NCBI RefSeq assembly: GCF_009469605.1
Contig: NZ_SSXU01000021.1
Span: 1 to 64,000, forward strand
Length of the DNA stretch: 64,000 bases
Source: Zoogloea sp. 1C4
GTDB lineage: Bacteria > Pseudomonadota > Gammaproteobacteria > Burkholderiales > Rhodocyclaceae
Direction of reading: 5' to 3'
Part shown: positions 26,208 to 35,512 of the stretch, piece after piece
Numbering within the stretch: position 1 is the stretch's first letter
How the letters are laid out: the number at the start of each line of letters is the position of its first letter
Notes under the pieces: generated by a model
What the model was told of the DNA's origin: nothing
Seen by the model: only the letters and a program-made list of their open reading frames with translations
The model's database searches: none
Position numbers and translations under genes: made by a program

Positions 26208-27103
26208 AGCAACCGATCCAGGAAGAGCGCCGCAAACAGCCCGGTGAGGTAGATCAGCGAGTAGCGGAAGGCGTGGCGGGCGCGGGCGTCGGAGTAATGC
26301 CGCCACAGCACCCAGGCTTCGCGCAGGTAGCCCAGGTTGAGCACGCTCACCAGTGCCACGTAGATGCCGCCCGAGAGGCCGAGGGTGGCGGGCAGGTACG
26401 AGACCGCCGCCAGCAGCACGGTGTACAGCAGGATGTGCAGGCAGGTGAGCGGCACGCCGTGGCTCACCGGCAGCATCGGCAGGCCGGCGCGGGCGTATTC
26501 CTCGCGGCGGTAGCAGGCCAGCGCCCAGAAGTGCGGCGGCGTCCACAGGAAGATGATGAGGAACAGGGCCAGCGCCGGCAGGCCGATGGAGTCGGTCATC
26601 GCGGCCCAGCCGAGCACCGGCGGCATCGCCCCGGAGGCGCCGCCGATCACGATGTTCATGGGCGTGGCGGGCTTGAGGATCAGCGTGTAGACGATGGCGT
26701 AGCCGAGGAAGGTGGCGAGGGTGAGCCACATGGTGAGCGGATTGACCGCCACGTGGAGCAGCCACAGCCCGGCGCCGCCGGTGAGGCAGGCGAGGGTGAG
26801 CGTCTCGGCGGGGGTGATGATGCCCAGTGGCAGCGGCCGGCCGCGGGTGCGCGCCATGCGGGCGTCGATGGTGCGTTCCACCAGGCAGTTGATCGCCGCT
26901 GCCGCGCCGGCCACGAGGGCGATGCCGACGGTCGCCGCAACCATCAGCCCGGCCGGTGGCCAGCCGGGTACGGCAAGGAACATTCCGATCATCGCGGTGA
27001 ATACGATCAGGCTGTTCACCCGCGGCTTGCACTGGGTGGCAAAGGCGGCCAGACGCAGGCGCAGGGGCGTGGCGAGGGCGGTGGTGCGGAGGGTCGTAGG
27101 CAT
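26204..27103 (-). CDS. cyoE: Heme O synthase (protoheme IX farnesyltransferase)
   Basis: A 299-residue UbiA-superfamily membrane enzyme that farnesylates heme B to heme O. The Asp-rich motif region is [20 protein letters not shown], with a second loop [46 protein letters not shown] is diagnostic for CyoE/CtaB. The start at 27103 gives MPTTLRTT. It precedes ctaA with a 4-bp overlap, making heme O and heme A synthesis one unit. Confidence 0.95.
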   Translation of the reverse strand: MPTTLRTTALATPLRLRLAAFATQCKPRVNSLIVFTAMIGMFLAVPGWPPAGLMVAATVGIALVAGAAAAINCLVERTIDARMARTRGRPLPLGIITPAETLTLACLTGGAGLWLLHVAVNPLTMWLTLATFLGYAIVYTLILKPATPMNIVIGGASGAMPPVLGWAAMTDSIGLPALALFLIIFLWTPPHFWALACYRREEYARAGLPMLPVSHGVPLTCLHILLYTVLLAAVSYLPATLGLSGGIYVALVSVLNLGYLREAWVLWRHYSDARARHAFRYSLIYLTGLFAALFLDRLL

Positions 27104-27136
27104 CGTGGTCTCTCCGGTGGCGTGCGTGTGGTCTGG

Positions 27137-27727
27137 TCAGCCGGCCCAGGCGTAGCGGAGCAGGCGGTCCATGTCTTTGAGGATGTCCTTCGGGTCGGCG
27201 TCGGGGGCGTAGCGCAGGATGATCTGGCCCAGCGGATCGACCACGAAAACCCGGTGGCCGGCGGTGGTCAGGTCGAAGGCGTCGGCGGCGTCGGTGCCGG
27301 TGGCGACGAGCGGGTGCAGATCGGGCTGGATGGCGAGGAGCGGGGCGGGGTCGGCGCCGGGCTGGTCGGTGACCCAGGCGCGCTGCACCCGCGGCATCTG
27401 TTTGTAGAGGGCCACGTGTACCTGGCGGGTGATGGTGATCCACTGCCGGCAAGCCGCCTCGCAGGGGCCGCTGCCGGCGACGACGAGCGTCCAGTGGCCG
27501 TCGAAGTCGGCCTTGGCCACGGGCTTGCCGGCGGTGTCGGCGAGGGGCGGAACCGGGCGCGGCGGGGTGAGGAGCTCGCCATGGCTCGTCGCCTTGGCCG
27601 GCCGCCAGCCCCAGGCGTAGAGCCCGCCGCCGATGGCGAAGGGCAGGATCAGGAGCGCCACCACCAGCAGCAGCGGGCGGTAGCGGGCGAAGGGTGAGGC
27701 GGGCATGGTGGGGCTTCCTGCGCTCAT
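27137..27727 (-). CDS. Membrane-anchored oxidase-assembly protein, SCO-like fold
   Basis: A 196-residue protein with one N-terminal transmembrane helix (PLLLVVALLILPFAIGGGLYAW) and a periplasmic thioredoxin-like domain. Segments are LADTAGKPVAKADFDGHWTL, then SGPCEAACRQW, a CxxxC pair at the place where SCO proteins bind copper, and GHRVFVVDPLGQIILRYAPD near the C-terminus. The SCO-type distal His is not obvious. It sits between surf1 and cyoE, as in Pseudomonas oxidase loci, and its ATG overlaps the surf1 stop. Probably helps assemble the caa3 oxidase; exact role unknown. Confidence 0.82.
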   Translation of the reverse strand: MSAGSPTMPASPFARYRPLLLVVALLILPFAIGGGLYAWGWRPAKATSHGELLTPPRPVPPLADTAGKPVAKADFDGHWTLVVAGSGPCEAACRQWITITRQVHVALYKQMPRVQRAWVTDQPGADPAPLLAIQPDLHPLVATGTDAADAFDLTTAGHRVFVVDPLGQIILRYAPDADPKDILKDMDRLLRYAWAG

Positions 27728-28512
27728 GGCCGCCTCCAGCCGAGGGCGAACCAGATCAGCACCGCCGAGGCGGCAAAGCCGTACCACTGCAGGGCGTAGG
27801 AGAGATGGCGCTCGAAGCGCTCGTCGGGGCGCGGCCAGTCGCGTACGAAGCCGGCCGGGGCATCCGGGGCGAGCTGCACCACCACCGGCTGCAGCGGGTA
27901 GGGCGCGCTGCCGGCGAAGCGGGCCAGGTCGAGGTTCTGCCACACGGGCTGCCAGCCGGCCTGCGGGGCGTCGCCCAGGGTGAAGAAGCGCGTTCCGGGC
28001 ACGACTGCGGTGCCGGAGAGCGTCACCGGCCCGGCCGGCGTGGCGACCTGCGGGATGTCGTCGTGGCGGGCGTTGGCGGGAATCCAGCCACGATTGACCA
28101 GCACCCGCATGTCGCTGCCGTCGATGCGCAGCGGCGTGAGCACGTGGTAGCCGGCCTGCTCCCGGTGGATGCGGTTATCGACGAGGAACTGGCGGTCGGT
28201 CTCGAAATGCCCGCGTACCGTCACCGGCCGCGAGCGCAGGGCGTCAGCATCGACCGGGGCTGCGCCGATGCTCACCGGCGCGTCGCCGCCCCGGCTGTCG
28301 AGCAGGTGCTGGGCGGCGAGCTTGCGGTCGGCCTTGGCGTGCTGCCAGTTGCCGAGCTGGATGCAGCCCGTCGCCACCGCCAGGGCCACGGCGCCGCCCC
28401 ACCAGGACGGGCGGAAGCGCCGCCCGCTTGTGGCCGTCCGGGTGACGGCGCAGAATCGGGCGACGAAGTTGGGGGAGCGAGCCGTGCTGTTCAAGTTTGC
28501 CGTGGTGCTCAT
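27724..28512 (-). CDS. SURF1 family oxidase assembly protein
   Basis: A 262-residue SURF1/Shy1 protein assisting heme A insertion into subunit I. Two membrane helices flank a periplasmic domain: an N-terminal one (GGAVALAVATGCIQLGNWQ) and a C-terminal one (YALQWYGFAASAVLIWFALG). YHVLTPLRIDG and RVLVNRGWIP are family motifs. The only usable start is the ATG at 28512, which makes the gene overlap the divergent small gene by 29 bp. No later ATG or GTG precedes the first helix. Confidence 0.9.
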   Translation of the reverse strand: MSTTANLNSTARSPNFVARFCAVTRTATSGRRFRPSWWGGAVALAVATGCIQLGNWQHAKADRKLAAQHLLDSRGGDAPVSIGAAPVDADALRSRPVTVRGHFETDRQFLVDNRIHREQAGYHVLTPLRIDGSDMRVLVNRGWIPANARHDDIPQVATPAGPVTLSGTAVVPGTRFFTLGDAPQAGWQPVWQNLDLARFAGSAPYPLQPVVVQLAPDAPAGFVRDWPRPDERFERHLSYALQWYGFAASAVLIWFALGWRRP

Positions 28513-28678
28513 GCTGTTGCTGGTGATTGGCAGCCTCTTTTCGGGCTTGTTCTTCCTCTATCGAGACAAGGGGGCGGGCGACCGGGTTGTGCGGGCGCTG
28601 ACCTTGCGCATCTCCCTCTCCCTGCTCCTCTTTGTGGCCTTGCTGCTCAGCTATCGCTTCGGGCCTTACAGCCAGTAG
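28484..28678 (+). CDS. Twin transmembrane small protein (DUF2909 type)
   Basis: A 64-residue protein of two hydrophobic helices (FKFAVVLMLLLVIGSLFSGL and LRISLSLLLFVALLLSY) joined by FLYRDKGAGDRVVRALT. A GTG start follows GGGGGAG with seven bases of spacing. The only plus-strand gene inside the oxidase locus; the same small opposite-strand gene sits between surf1 and subunit III in Pseudomonas. Its 5' end overlaps surf1 and its 3' end overlaps subunit III by 13 bp. Likely an oxidase accessory subunit; function unproven. Confidence 0.85.
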   Translation: MLFKFAVVLMLLLVIGSLFSGLFFLYRDKGAGDRVVRALTLRISLSLLLFVALLLSYRFGPYSQ

Positions 28679-29538
28679 ACGACGACGAACAGCAGCAGCC
28701 ACACCACATCGACGAAGTGCCAGTACCAGGCCACCGCCTCGAAGGCGAAGTGGCGTTTGGCGTCGAAATGCCCCGACAGGCAGCGCCCGGCCACCACGGC
28801 CAGCATGATGGCGCCCAGCGTGACGTGGAAGCCGTGGAAGCCGGTGAGCATGAAGAAGGTGGCGCCATACACGCCGGCGCCCATGGTCAGGCCCAGCTCG
28901 GTGTAGGCGTGGTGGTATTCGTAGGCCTGGAAACCCAGGAAGATCACCCCCAGCAGCACCGTGAGGATGAGCCCGGCGTTGAGCTGCGCGCGCTTGCCCT
29001 GCATCAGCCCCCAGTGGGCCCAGGTGAGGGTGGCGCCGGAGGTGAGCAGCAGCGCGGTGTTGATCGCCGGAATGCCCCAGGCGCCCATCGGCGTGAAGCT
29101 GGCGCCCTTGGGGCCGGCCGAGGGCCAGGCGGCGGTGAAATCCTTGTACAGGGTGAAGGCCGGGTCCATGCCCGCCAGCGCCGGCACCGAGATGTTGCGG
29201 CAGTAGAACAGCGCGCCGAAGAAGGCCGCGAAGAACATCACCTCCGAGCCGATGAACCACACCATGCCCTGACGGAAGGATTGGTCTTCCCAGTCGGTGT
29301 AGGCCCCGCGTTGGTTCTCGGCGATCACCGCGCCAAACCACTTGAACAGCACCGCGATGATGACCGCCGCGCCCGTCGCCATCACCCACGGCCCGGGCGC
29401 GAAGTGGTTCATCAGAAGGATGAAACCCAGCGCCAGCAGGAACATCCCCCCCGACAGGATGAAGGGGTACAGGCTGGGTTGCGGCACGTAGTAGTGGCCG
29501 GCGTGGGGCGCGGCAGATCGGGCGTGGGATGCGTTCAC
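28666..29538 (-). CDS. ctaE: Cytochrome c oxidase subunit III
   Basis: A 290-residue, seven-helix subunit III of an aa3/caa3-type oxidase. Recognisable sequences are MVWFIGSEVMFFAAFFGALF (with the conserved Glu in helix III), FQAYEYHHAYTELGLTMGAG, FFMLTGFHGFHVTLGA, and AWYWHFVDVVWLLLFVVVYW at the end. The GTG start overlaps the ctaG stop (GTGA). Lies directly after ctaG in the oxidase operon. Confidence 0.95.
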   Translation of the reverse strand: MNASHARSAAPHAGHYYVPQPSLYPFILSGGMFLLALGFILLMNHFAPGPWVMATGAAVIIAVLFKWFGAVIAENQRGAYTDWEDQSFRQGMVWFIGSEVMFFAAFFGALFYCRNISVPALAGMDPAFTLYKDFTAAWPSAGPKGASFTPMGAWGIPAINTALLLTSGATLTWAHWGLMQGKRAQLNAGLILTVLLGVIFLGFQAYEYHHAYTELGLTMGAGVYGATFFMLTGFHGFHVTLGAIMLAVVAGRCLSGHFDAKRHFAFEAVAWYWHFVDVVWLLLFVVVYWL

Positions 29539-30104
29539 TGGGTGCTCCCTGAGGGTGGGGTTGGGGCCGGGAAGAAGGCGTAGGCGAGGGTGAGCTCGCT
29601 GATCTCGGGGCCGATCTCCCGGTCGACGATGAAGGTCAGGGCCATCTCGCGGGATTCGCCAGGGGCGAGGGTCTGCTGGGTGAAGCAGAAGCAGTCGAGC
29701 TTCTTGAAGTGCTTTGCCGCCACGGTGGGCGACACGCTGGGTACGGCCTGGCCGACGATGGGTTTGTCGGAGAGGTTGCGCACCAGGAAGCGGGTGGTGC
29801 GCAGTTCGCCCGGGTGGAGTTCGATGGACGGCTCCAGCGGGCGGATCTCCCACGGCAGGCCGGGCATCAGGGTGGTGGTGAACTGCACGCCCAGCTTGCG
29901 GCTGGCGTCCAGCCCGCCGGGGGCCACGTCGCCGGCGGCGATGGCGTCCTTCAGCGTCTTGCCGTTGAAGCCCACGACCCGGCACAGGGTGTCGTAGAGC
30001 GGCACCAGCGCAAAGCCGAAGGCAAAGCACGCCGCCGCTAGCAGCACCAGCCGGCTGACGAGCCGGCCGTGGCTGCGGGGTGGGGGCAGGGTGGCTTCGC
30101 GCAT
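29535..30104 (-). CDS. ctaG: Cytochrome c oxidase assembly factor CtaG/Cox11
   Basis: A 189-residue copper chaperone that inserts CuB into subunit I. A single N-terminal helix (LVLLAAACFAFGFALVPLYD, with the conserved Cys after it in TLCRVVGF) precedes the Cox11 beta domain. The copper site is LDCFCFTQQTL (CxCF). Length matches Cox11 of other proteobacteria. Starts 3 bp after the tiny upstream gene. Confidence 0.94.
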   Translation of the reverse strand: MREATLPPPRSHGRLVSRLVLLAAACFAFGFALVPLYDTLCRVVGFNGKTLKDAIAAGDVAPGGLDASRKLGVQFTTTLMPGLPWEIRPLEPSIELHPGELRTTRFLVRNLSDKPIVGQAVPSVSPTVAAKHFKKLDCFCFTQQTLAPGESREMALTFIVDREIGPEISELTLAYAFFPAPTPPSGSTQ

Positions 30105-30107
30105 GGC

Positions 30108-30224
30108 CTAGCGCTGGATGAAGAAGCCCACGATGTAGAGCCCCAGCGCCACGGCGCCAAGGGCCCACGCAAAGCGCGCGGACGACTTGCGGCGCTGGGC
30201 GAGGTCGAATTCGGTGAGGTGCAT
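30108..30224 (-). CDS. Cytochrome oxidase small assembly protein
   Basis: A 38-residue protein: a short polar N-terminus (MHLTEFDLAQRRKSSARF) and one hydrophobic helix (AWALGAVALGLYIVGFFIQ). It fills the gap between subunit I and ctaG, with 14 bp and 3 bp to its neighbours. Small single-helix proteins at this exact place are annotated in other betaproteobacteria as oxidase small assembly proteins. Confidence 0.85.
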   Translation of the reverse strand: MHLTEFDLAQRRKSSARFAWALGAVALGLYIVGFFIQR

Positions 30225-30238
30225 GGCGTCTTCCTTTC

Positions 30239-31837
30239 TCACTTGATGACCGGCTGGACATCCCACGAGTGGTGGGGCGGCGGCGAGCTGAGCTCCCACT
30301 CGAGGCCGCTGGTGCCTTCCCATACCTTGTCGCTGGCCCGCTGACCGCCGCGCACGCAGCGCCACACGTTCCAGGCGAACAGCAACTGGGACAGCCCCAG
30401 CACGAAGGCGCCCACCGTCGAGATGGCGTTGAACTCGGCGAACTGCAGGGCGTAGTCGGGGATGCGCCGGGGCATGCCGGCGAGGCCCAGGAAGAACTGC
30501 GGCATGAAGGTGAAGTTGAAGCTGATGACGGTGAGCCAGAAGTGCAGCTTGCCGAGCCGCTCGCTGTACATGTGGCCGGTCCATTTGGGCAGCCAGTAGT
30601 ACACGCCGGTCATCACGCCCATGATCCCGCCGGCGAAGAGCGCGTAATGGAAGTGGGCGACCACGAAGTAGCTGTGGTGATACTGGGCGTCGGCGGCCAC
30701 GTCGGCCAGCACCAGCCCGGTGAGCCCGGCGATGCCGAACAGCACGATGAAGCCGATGGCGAACAGCATCGGCGTCTCGAAGCTCATCGCACCGCGCCAC
30801 ATGGTGGCGATCCAGCAGAAGAACAGCACCGCCAGGGGCAGGGAGATGGCCATCGTGCTGTACATGAAGTACAGCAGCGCCGGCACCGGCAGCCCGGCGG
30901 TCATGAAGTGGTGAGCCCACACGATGAGCCCCAGCACGCCGATGGCGATGAAGCCATAGACCTGGGCGGTGTGGCCGTAGATCGGCTTGCGGGAGAAGGT
31001 GGACAGCACGTGGGGCATCAGCCCCCACACCGGCAGCAGCAGGATGTAGACCTCCGGGTGGCCGAAGAACCAGAACAGGTGCTGGAACAGGATCGGGTCG
31101 CCGCCGCCCGCCGCGTCGAAGAAGTGGGTGCCGAAGTGGCGGTCGGTGAGCAGCATCGTCACGCCGCCGGCGAGCACCGGCAGGGTGATGATGAGCAGCA
31201 CCGCGGTCACCAGCCAGCCCCAGCAGAAGAGCGGCATCTTCATCAGCGTCATGCCCGGGGCGCGCATGTTGAGGATGGTGGCGATGATGTTGATCGAGCC
31301 CATGATCGAGCTGATGCCCAGGATGTGGATCGAGAAGATCGCGAAATCCACCCCGATGCCGCCCTGCACCGACAGCGGCGCGTAGAGCGTCCAGCCGGTG
31401 TCCACGGCGCCGTCGCCGATGCCGAAGATCGCCAGGATGAAGGGCATGGTGAGCAGCATGGCGGCCGGCGGCAGCAGCCAGAAGCCCCAGTTGTTGAGCC
31501 GCGGCAGGGCCATGTCGGGGGCGCCGATCATCAGCGGGATCATCCAGTTGGCAAAGCCGGTGGCGGCCGGCATCAGCGCCGCGAAGATCATCACCAGCGC
31601 ATGCACGCCGATCAGCTGGTTGAAGAACTCGGGCTTCATCAGCTGCAGGCCGGGCTGGAAGAGTTCGGCCCGCACCGCCAGGATCATCGCGCCGCCGACG
31701 AAGAACATCAGCAGCGAGAAGGTCAGGTACATCGTGCCGATGTCCTTGTGGTTGGTGGTGGTGAGCCAGCGCATGAGCCCGGTGGGCTGATGACCGTGGC
31801 CGTCGTGGTGATCGAGGGCGTGGGTGGCGGTGTTCAT
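30239..31837 (-). CDS. ctaD: Cytochrome c oxidase subunit I
   Basis: A 532-residue heme-copper oxidase catalytic subunit of the A family. The low-spin heme and heme a3/CuB ligands are visible in LIGVHALVMIF, FWFFGHPEVYILLLPVWG (cross-linked His-Tyr, A1-type proton channel Glu-x-x-His region), VWAHHFMTAGL and YFVVAHFHYALFAGG. NHKDIGTMYLTF near the N-terminus is typical. Twelve helices expected. It lies 12 bp after subunit II. It reduces O2 to water while pumping protons. Confidence 0.97.
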   Translation of the reverse strand: MNTATHALDHHDGHGHQPTGLMRWLTTTNHKDIGTMYLTFSLLMFFVGGAMILAVRAELFQPGLQLMKPEFFNQLIGVHALVMIFAALMPAATGFANWMIPLMIGAPDMALPRLNNWGFWLLPPAAMLLTMPFILAIFGIGDGAVDTGWTLYAPLSVQGGIGVDFAIFSIHILGISSIMGSINIIATILNMRAPGMTLMKMPLFCWGWLVTAVLLIITLPVLAGGVTMLLTDRHFGTHFFDAAGGGDPILFQHLFWFFGHPEVYILLLPVWGLMPHVLSTFSRKPIYGHTAQVYGFIAIGVLGLIVWAHHFMTAGLPVPALLYFMYSTMAISLPLAVLFFCWIATMWRGAMSFETPMLFAIGFIVLFGIAGLTGLVLADVAADAQYHHSYFVVAHFHYALFAGGIMGVMTGVYYWLPKWTGHMYSERLGKLHFWLTVISFNFTFMPQFFLGLAGMPRRIPDYALQFAEFNAISTVGAFVLGLSQLLFAWNVWRCVRGGQRASDKVWEGTSGLEWELSSPPPHHSWDVQPVIK

Positions 31838-31849
31838 CGTGCGGACTCC

Positions 31850-33049
31850 TTACCGAAGGGCCTTGATCTGGGCGGGCTGGATCATGTCGCCCCTGGCGTT
31901 GCCGAAGGCGTTGCGCTCATAGGTGACGATGGCGGCGATGTCGGTGTCCGACAGGGTGGTCTTGAACGCCTGCATCGCGGTGCCGGCCTTGCCGTTCATC
32001 ACCCGGTCCACGTGGCTGTCGGGGATCAGCTTGCCCTCCGGCGAGAGCAGCGGGCCATTGACGATCTTGCTGCCGGCCAGCGCCGGGAAGGCCGGCGGCA
32101 CGCCCTTGCCGTCGGGCTGGTGGCAGGCGGCGCATTGCTTCTCGTAGGCGTCCTTGCCGTGGGCGATGAGCTCGTCCTTGGTCCAGGTCTTGTCGCTGCC
32201 GGCGGCTGCGGCGGCGAGCTCGCCCTTCTTCTTGTCGACCCACGCGGCGTATTCGGCTTCGGGCACGGCGTGCACCACCACCGGCATGAAGCCGTGGTCC
32301 TTGCCGCACAGCTCGGCGCACTGGCCGCGGTAGATGCCGGGCTCCTCGATGCGCACCCAGGTCTCGCGCAGGAAGCCGGGGATGGCGTCGCGCTTTACGC
32401 CGAACTGCGGCACCCACCAGGTGTGGATCACGTCGGTGGAGGTGAGCAGGATGCGCACCTTCTTGCCCACCGGCAGCACCATCGGGTTATCCACTTCGAG
32501 CAGGTAGTGCTCGCCCTTGGCTTCCTTGCCCTCGATCTGCTCCCGCGGGGTGGACATGGTGCTGATGAAGCGGATGCCCGAATCCGGGTATTCGTACTGC
32601 CATTTCCACTGCATCCCGGTCACCTTCACCACCATGTCGGCCTTGGTGCGGGTGTCTTCCATCTCGATCACTGCGTGGAAGGCGGGGATGCCCATCAGCA
32701 CGAAGTCGATGAACAGCAGGATGCCGAAGGGCACCAGCACCCAGAACCACTGCAGCGCGCCGGTGGGGCCGGTGAAGCGGGCGGGCTCTGCGCCGACGCT
32801 CTTGCGGTGCCTGACCATCGAATAGACCATGATCGCAAATACCACCACGAAGAGCACCGTGATGATCACCATGAACTCGTTGTGGATGTTCAGGGTGTCC
32901 CGGGCGATGGGGGTGACCGGGGTGGGGAAGTTCCAGCTGAAGTCGGCGAGGGCAGGGCCGGTGGCGAGGAGGGCGCCCAGTCCGGCAAGCAGGCCGGGGA
33001 TGCGTGGGGCTGACTGAGTGAGGCGGATGCGGGGGTTGAGTGTCGTCAA
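31850..33049 (-). CDS. ctaC: Cytochrome c oxidase subunit II with fused cytochrome c domain (caa3 type)
   Basis: A 399-residue subunit II. A signal/first hydrophobic part (LLAGLGALLATGPALA) and two membrane helices come first. The CuA domain follows with VIHTWWVPQFGVK and GQCAELCGKDHGFM (about residue 243). After that, a C-terminal cytochrome c domain has the heme site QCAACHQPDGKG (about residue 303) and Met ligand candidates near MNGKAGTAMQAF. The fused heme domain makes this a caa3-type enzyme that accepts electrons directly. First gene of the oxidase structural set. Confidence 0.96.
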   Translation of the reverse strand: MTTLNPRIRLTQSAPRIPGLLAGLGALLATGPALADFSWNFPTPVTPIARDTLNIHNEFMVIITVLFVVVFAIMVYSMVRHRKSVGAEPARFTGPTGALQWFWVLVPFGILLFIDFVLMGIPAFHAVIEMEDTRTKADMVVKVTGMQWKWQYEYPDSGIRFISTMSTPREQIEGKEAKGEHYLLEVDNPMVLPVGKKVRILLTSTDVIHTWWVPQFGVKRDAIPGFLRETWVRIEEPGIYRGQCAELCGKDHGFMPVVVHAVPEAEYAAWVDKKKGELAAAAAGSDKTWTKDELIAHGKDAYEKQCAACHQPDGKGVPPAFPALAGSKIVNGPLLSPEGKLIPDSHVDRVMNGKAGTAMQAFKTTLSDTDIAAIVTYERNAFGNARGDMIQPAQIKALR

Positions 33050-33079
33050 GGCTCTACCTCTTCTCGTCGTGGGATGATG

Positions 33080-33547
33080 TCAGGGCTGCAGCCGCTGCCG
33101 GAGATCCATCGCCAGCATCTGGCGCTGGTCGGGTGTCATCAGTGCGCCGACCCGTGCGGTCTTGCCGTGGGAACGGATGCACACCAGCGGATCGTCGGGG
33201 CGCTCGCCTTCGAGGCTGACCCGGGCCCAGCCGGCATGAAAGCTGTGGTGCGATTCGCAGCCCGGCAGATGGCGGGTGACGGTCAGGCGGTCGCCTTCGA
33301 GGCGGATCGATTCGAACGAGGCATCGCGGCGCACAAGGGCACGCAGGGCGACGAAGAGAAGAAGGAGTTCAAGACCGGCAAAGGGCAGCACCAGCCACGC
33401 GCCCGCCAGCCAGAAACCGAGGCTGATGAGGATGCTCGCCGCCAGGATCAGGCCGATGAGGCCGCGGCGGACTGCTGGGGTGAGTGAGCGGTTCGGGCGC
33501 GCGATCCATTCACGCGCGCCCGCCGTCTCTCTTGTTGTTATAGCCAT
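33080..33547 (-). CDS. DUF2244 membrane protein
   Basis: A 155-residue protein with two adjacent membrane helices (LIGLILAASILISLGFWLAG and WLVLPFAGLELLLLFVALRA), then a soluble part containing SIRLEGDRLTVTRHLPG and ARVGALMTPDQRQMLAMDLR. Matches the DUF2244 family often found upstream of cox genes. The ATG at 33547 has GGAGGAG just upstream; a longer start at 33613 is unlikely because it would span an FNR-like site. Function unknown. Probably first gene of the oxidase operon. Confidence 0.87.
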   Translation of the reverse strand: MAITTRETAGAREWIARPNRSLTPAVRRGLIGLILAASILISLGFWLAGAWLVLPFAGLELLLLFVALRALVRRDASFESIRLEGDRLTVTRHLPGCESHHSFHAGWARVSLEGERPDDPLVCIRSHGKTARVGALMTPDQRQMLAMDLRQRLQP

Positions 33548-33578
33548 GGCGTCTCCTCCAGGCCCTGTCTGCGACTTT

Positions 33579-33592
33579 TTGACGCAGATCAA
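33579..33592. promoter_or_regulatory. FNR/ANR-like binding site
   Basis: TTGAC-GCAG-ATCAA, one base off the FNR/ANR consensus TTGAT-N4-ATCAA. It lies in the divergent region, 32 bp upstream of the DUF2244 ATG and 86 bp upstream of the SCO gene. This position suits oxygen control of the caa3 oxidase operon, either as repression or activation. No fnr gene is in the window. Confidence 0.65.
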
Positions 33593-33677
33593 ATTCTGGA
33601 GCCAGTGTAGCATCGTGCATCGTTTTTGCAGTGCACTTGAAAAACGCGCAAGCAGTTGAAACTTAAAGGGGTTTTAA

Positions 33678-34286
33678 ATGATTTCGATGTTGCGCCGCAC
33701 CATCGTGACGGGCCTGGCCCTTGGCCTGCTGGCGGCCTGCTCGCCGAAGGGGGATGGCGGGCCCGGCGCGGGTTTTGCCAGCACCGACATCACCGGCGCC
33801 CAGTATGGCCAGAGCCTCAAGCTCACCGACCACACCGGCACCGTCCGCACCCTGGCTGACTACAAGGGCAAGGTGGTGACGATCTTCTTCGGCTACACCC
33901 AGTGCCCCGACGTGTGCCCCACCAATCTGGTGAACATGGCCGAGGTGATGCGCCAGCTCGGGCCGGATTCCGACAAGGTGCAGGTGCTGTTCATCACTGT
34001 CGACCCGGAGCGCGACACACAGGAGCTGCTGGCCCAGTACGTGCCGGCCTTCGACCCGCGTTTCGTCGGCCTGCTTGGCGACGCAGCGACCACCGCCGCG
34101 GTGGCCAAGGATTTCAAGGTTTTCTACCAGAAGCAGGGCGACACGAGCGGCAAGGCCTACACCGTCGATCACTCCACCGGCACCTACGTCTTCGACCCCC
34201 AGGGCCGGCTGCGTCTGTACGTGAAGCATGGCGAAAAGCCCGAGGTGGTCGCTGGCGACATCCGCAAGCTGCTGGCGGGCAAGTAA
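33678..34286 (+). CDS. SCO1/SenC copper chaperone lipoprotein
   Basis: A 202-residue lipoprotein of the SCO family, which delivers copper to the CuA site of subunit II. The lipobox is LGLLAACS (Cys21). The copper-binding pair is CPDVCP (Cys76, Cys80), and the distal His is in YTVDHSTGTYVFDP. The conserved FITVDPERDT is present. An AT-rich leader precedes the ATG. Divergent from the oxidase operon it serves, sharing the FNR-like site region. Confidence 0.94.
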   Translation: MISMLRRTIVTGLALGLLAACSPKGDGGPGAGFASTDITGAQYGQSLKLTDHTGTVRTLADYKGKVVTIFFGYTQCPDVCPTNLVNMAEVMRQLGPDSDKVQVLFITVDPERDTQELLAQYVPAFDPRFVGLLGDAATTAAVAKDFKVFYQKQGDTSGKAYTVDHSTGTYVFDPQGRLRLYVKHGEKPEVVAGDIRKLLAGK

Positions 34287-34370
34287 CCCGACCCGAAATC
34301 TGTGCCTATCGGATTTTCAATCTGATCGATCTGTGCCTATACCGGCTCTTGCCGGGCGCGGCACAAAACA

Positions 34371-34398
34371 AAAGGGCGGCCCTGAGGTCGCCCTTTTT
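34371..34398. terminator. Bidirectional Rho-independent terminator between sco and rpoH
   Basis: AAAGGGCGGCC (34371-34381 or so) pairs with GGTCGCCCTTT around a CTGA loop and is followed by TTTTT on the plus strand. On the minus strand the hairpin is followed by TTTTGTTTTG. It sits between the convergent sco and rpoH stops and can serve both. Confidence 0.85.
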
Positions 34399-34415
34399 GC
34401 TGTTGCCTGCCTGGA

Positions 34416-35270
<855 letters not shown>

Positions 35271-35296
35271 CAGTAACAACCTCCTTCACCCAGATG

Positions 35297-35323
35297 TTAG
35301 CACTCCCTGCCTGTGAGTGCTAA
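35297..35323. promoter_or_regulatory. CIRCE operator (HrcA site) upstream of rpoH
   Basis: TTAGCACTC-N9-GAGTGCTAA, an exact match to the CIRCE consensus inverted repeat bound by HrcA. It lies 26 bp before the rpoH start codon, so it is likely within the promoter or 5' leader. This ties sigma 32 levels to GroE-HrcA control, as known for several betaproteobacteria. Confidence 0.95.
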
Positions 35324-35512
35324 GGGGGCGATTGGTTCCGCGGCAGGGGATTTTCCATACCGCACGGGCGACGCCCGCGCCCGTTGTTTACGGCCGCTGC
35401 GGGGCGGACTGCATGCCGCGGTGGTGCTTCGCCCGCTGGCCCGCCGCGGCCCGCGCTGTTATCTTCCCGTCGCTACCGAAGGCGCCGCCCGCGCCAGCCC
35501 CGAGGACGAACC

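Noticed and set aside
26208-27452. A long N-terminal extension of ctaA in the same frame
   Set aside because: It runs antisense-free but over cyoE in another frame, and its Arg/Pro/His-rich translation lacks any domain; the GTG at 26207 begins the true heme A synthase.
30269-33013. A 914-codon plus-strand open frame across the oxidase genes
   Set aside because: Antisense to ctaD and ctaC; composition (His, Gln, Asp, Gly) typical of complement-strand artefacts.
33630-33666. Possible sigma 32 promoter ahead of the SCO gene (CTTGAAAA)
   Set aside because: A CTTGAAA-like element is present but no CCCCAT-type -10 follows at proper spacing.
35384-35512. N-terminal extension of the YkgJ-type protein
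   Set aside because: The added residues are Arg/Ala/Gly-rich and unlike the family; the GTG at 35513 has a good ribosome site.
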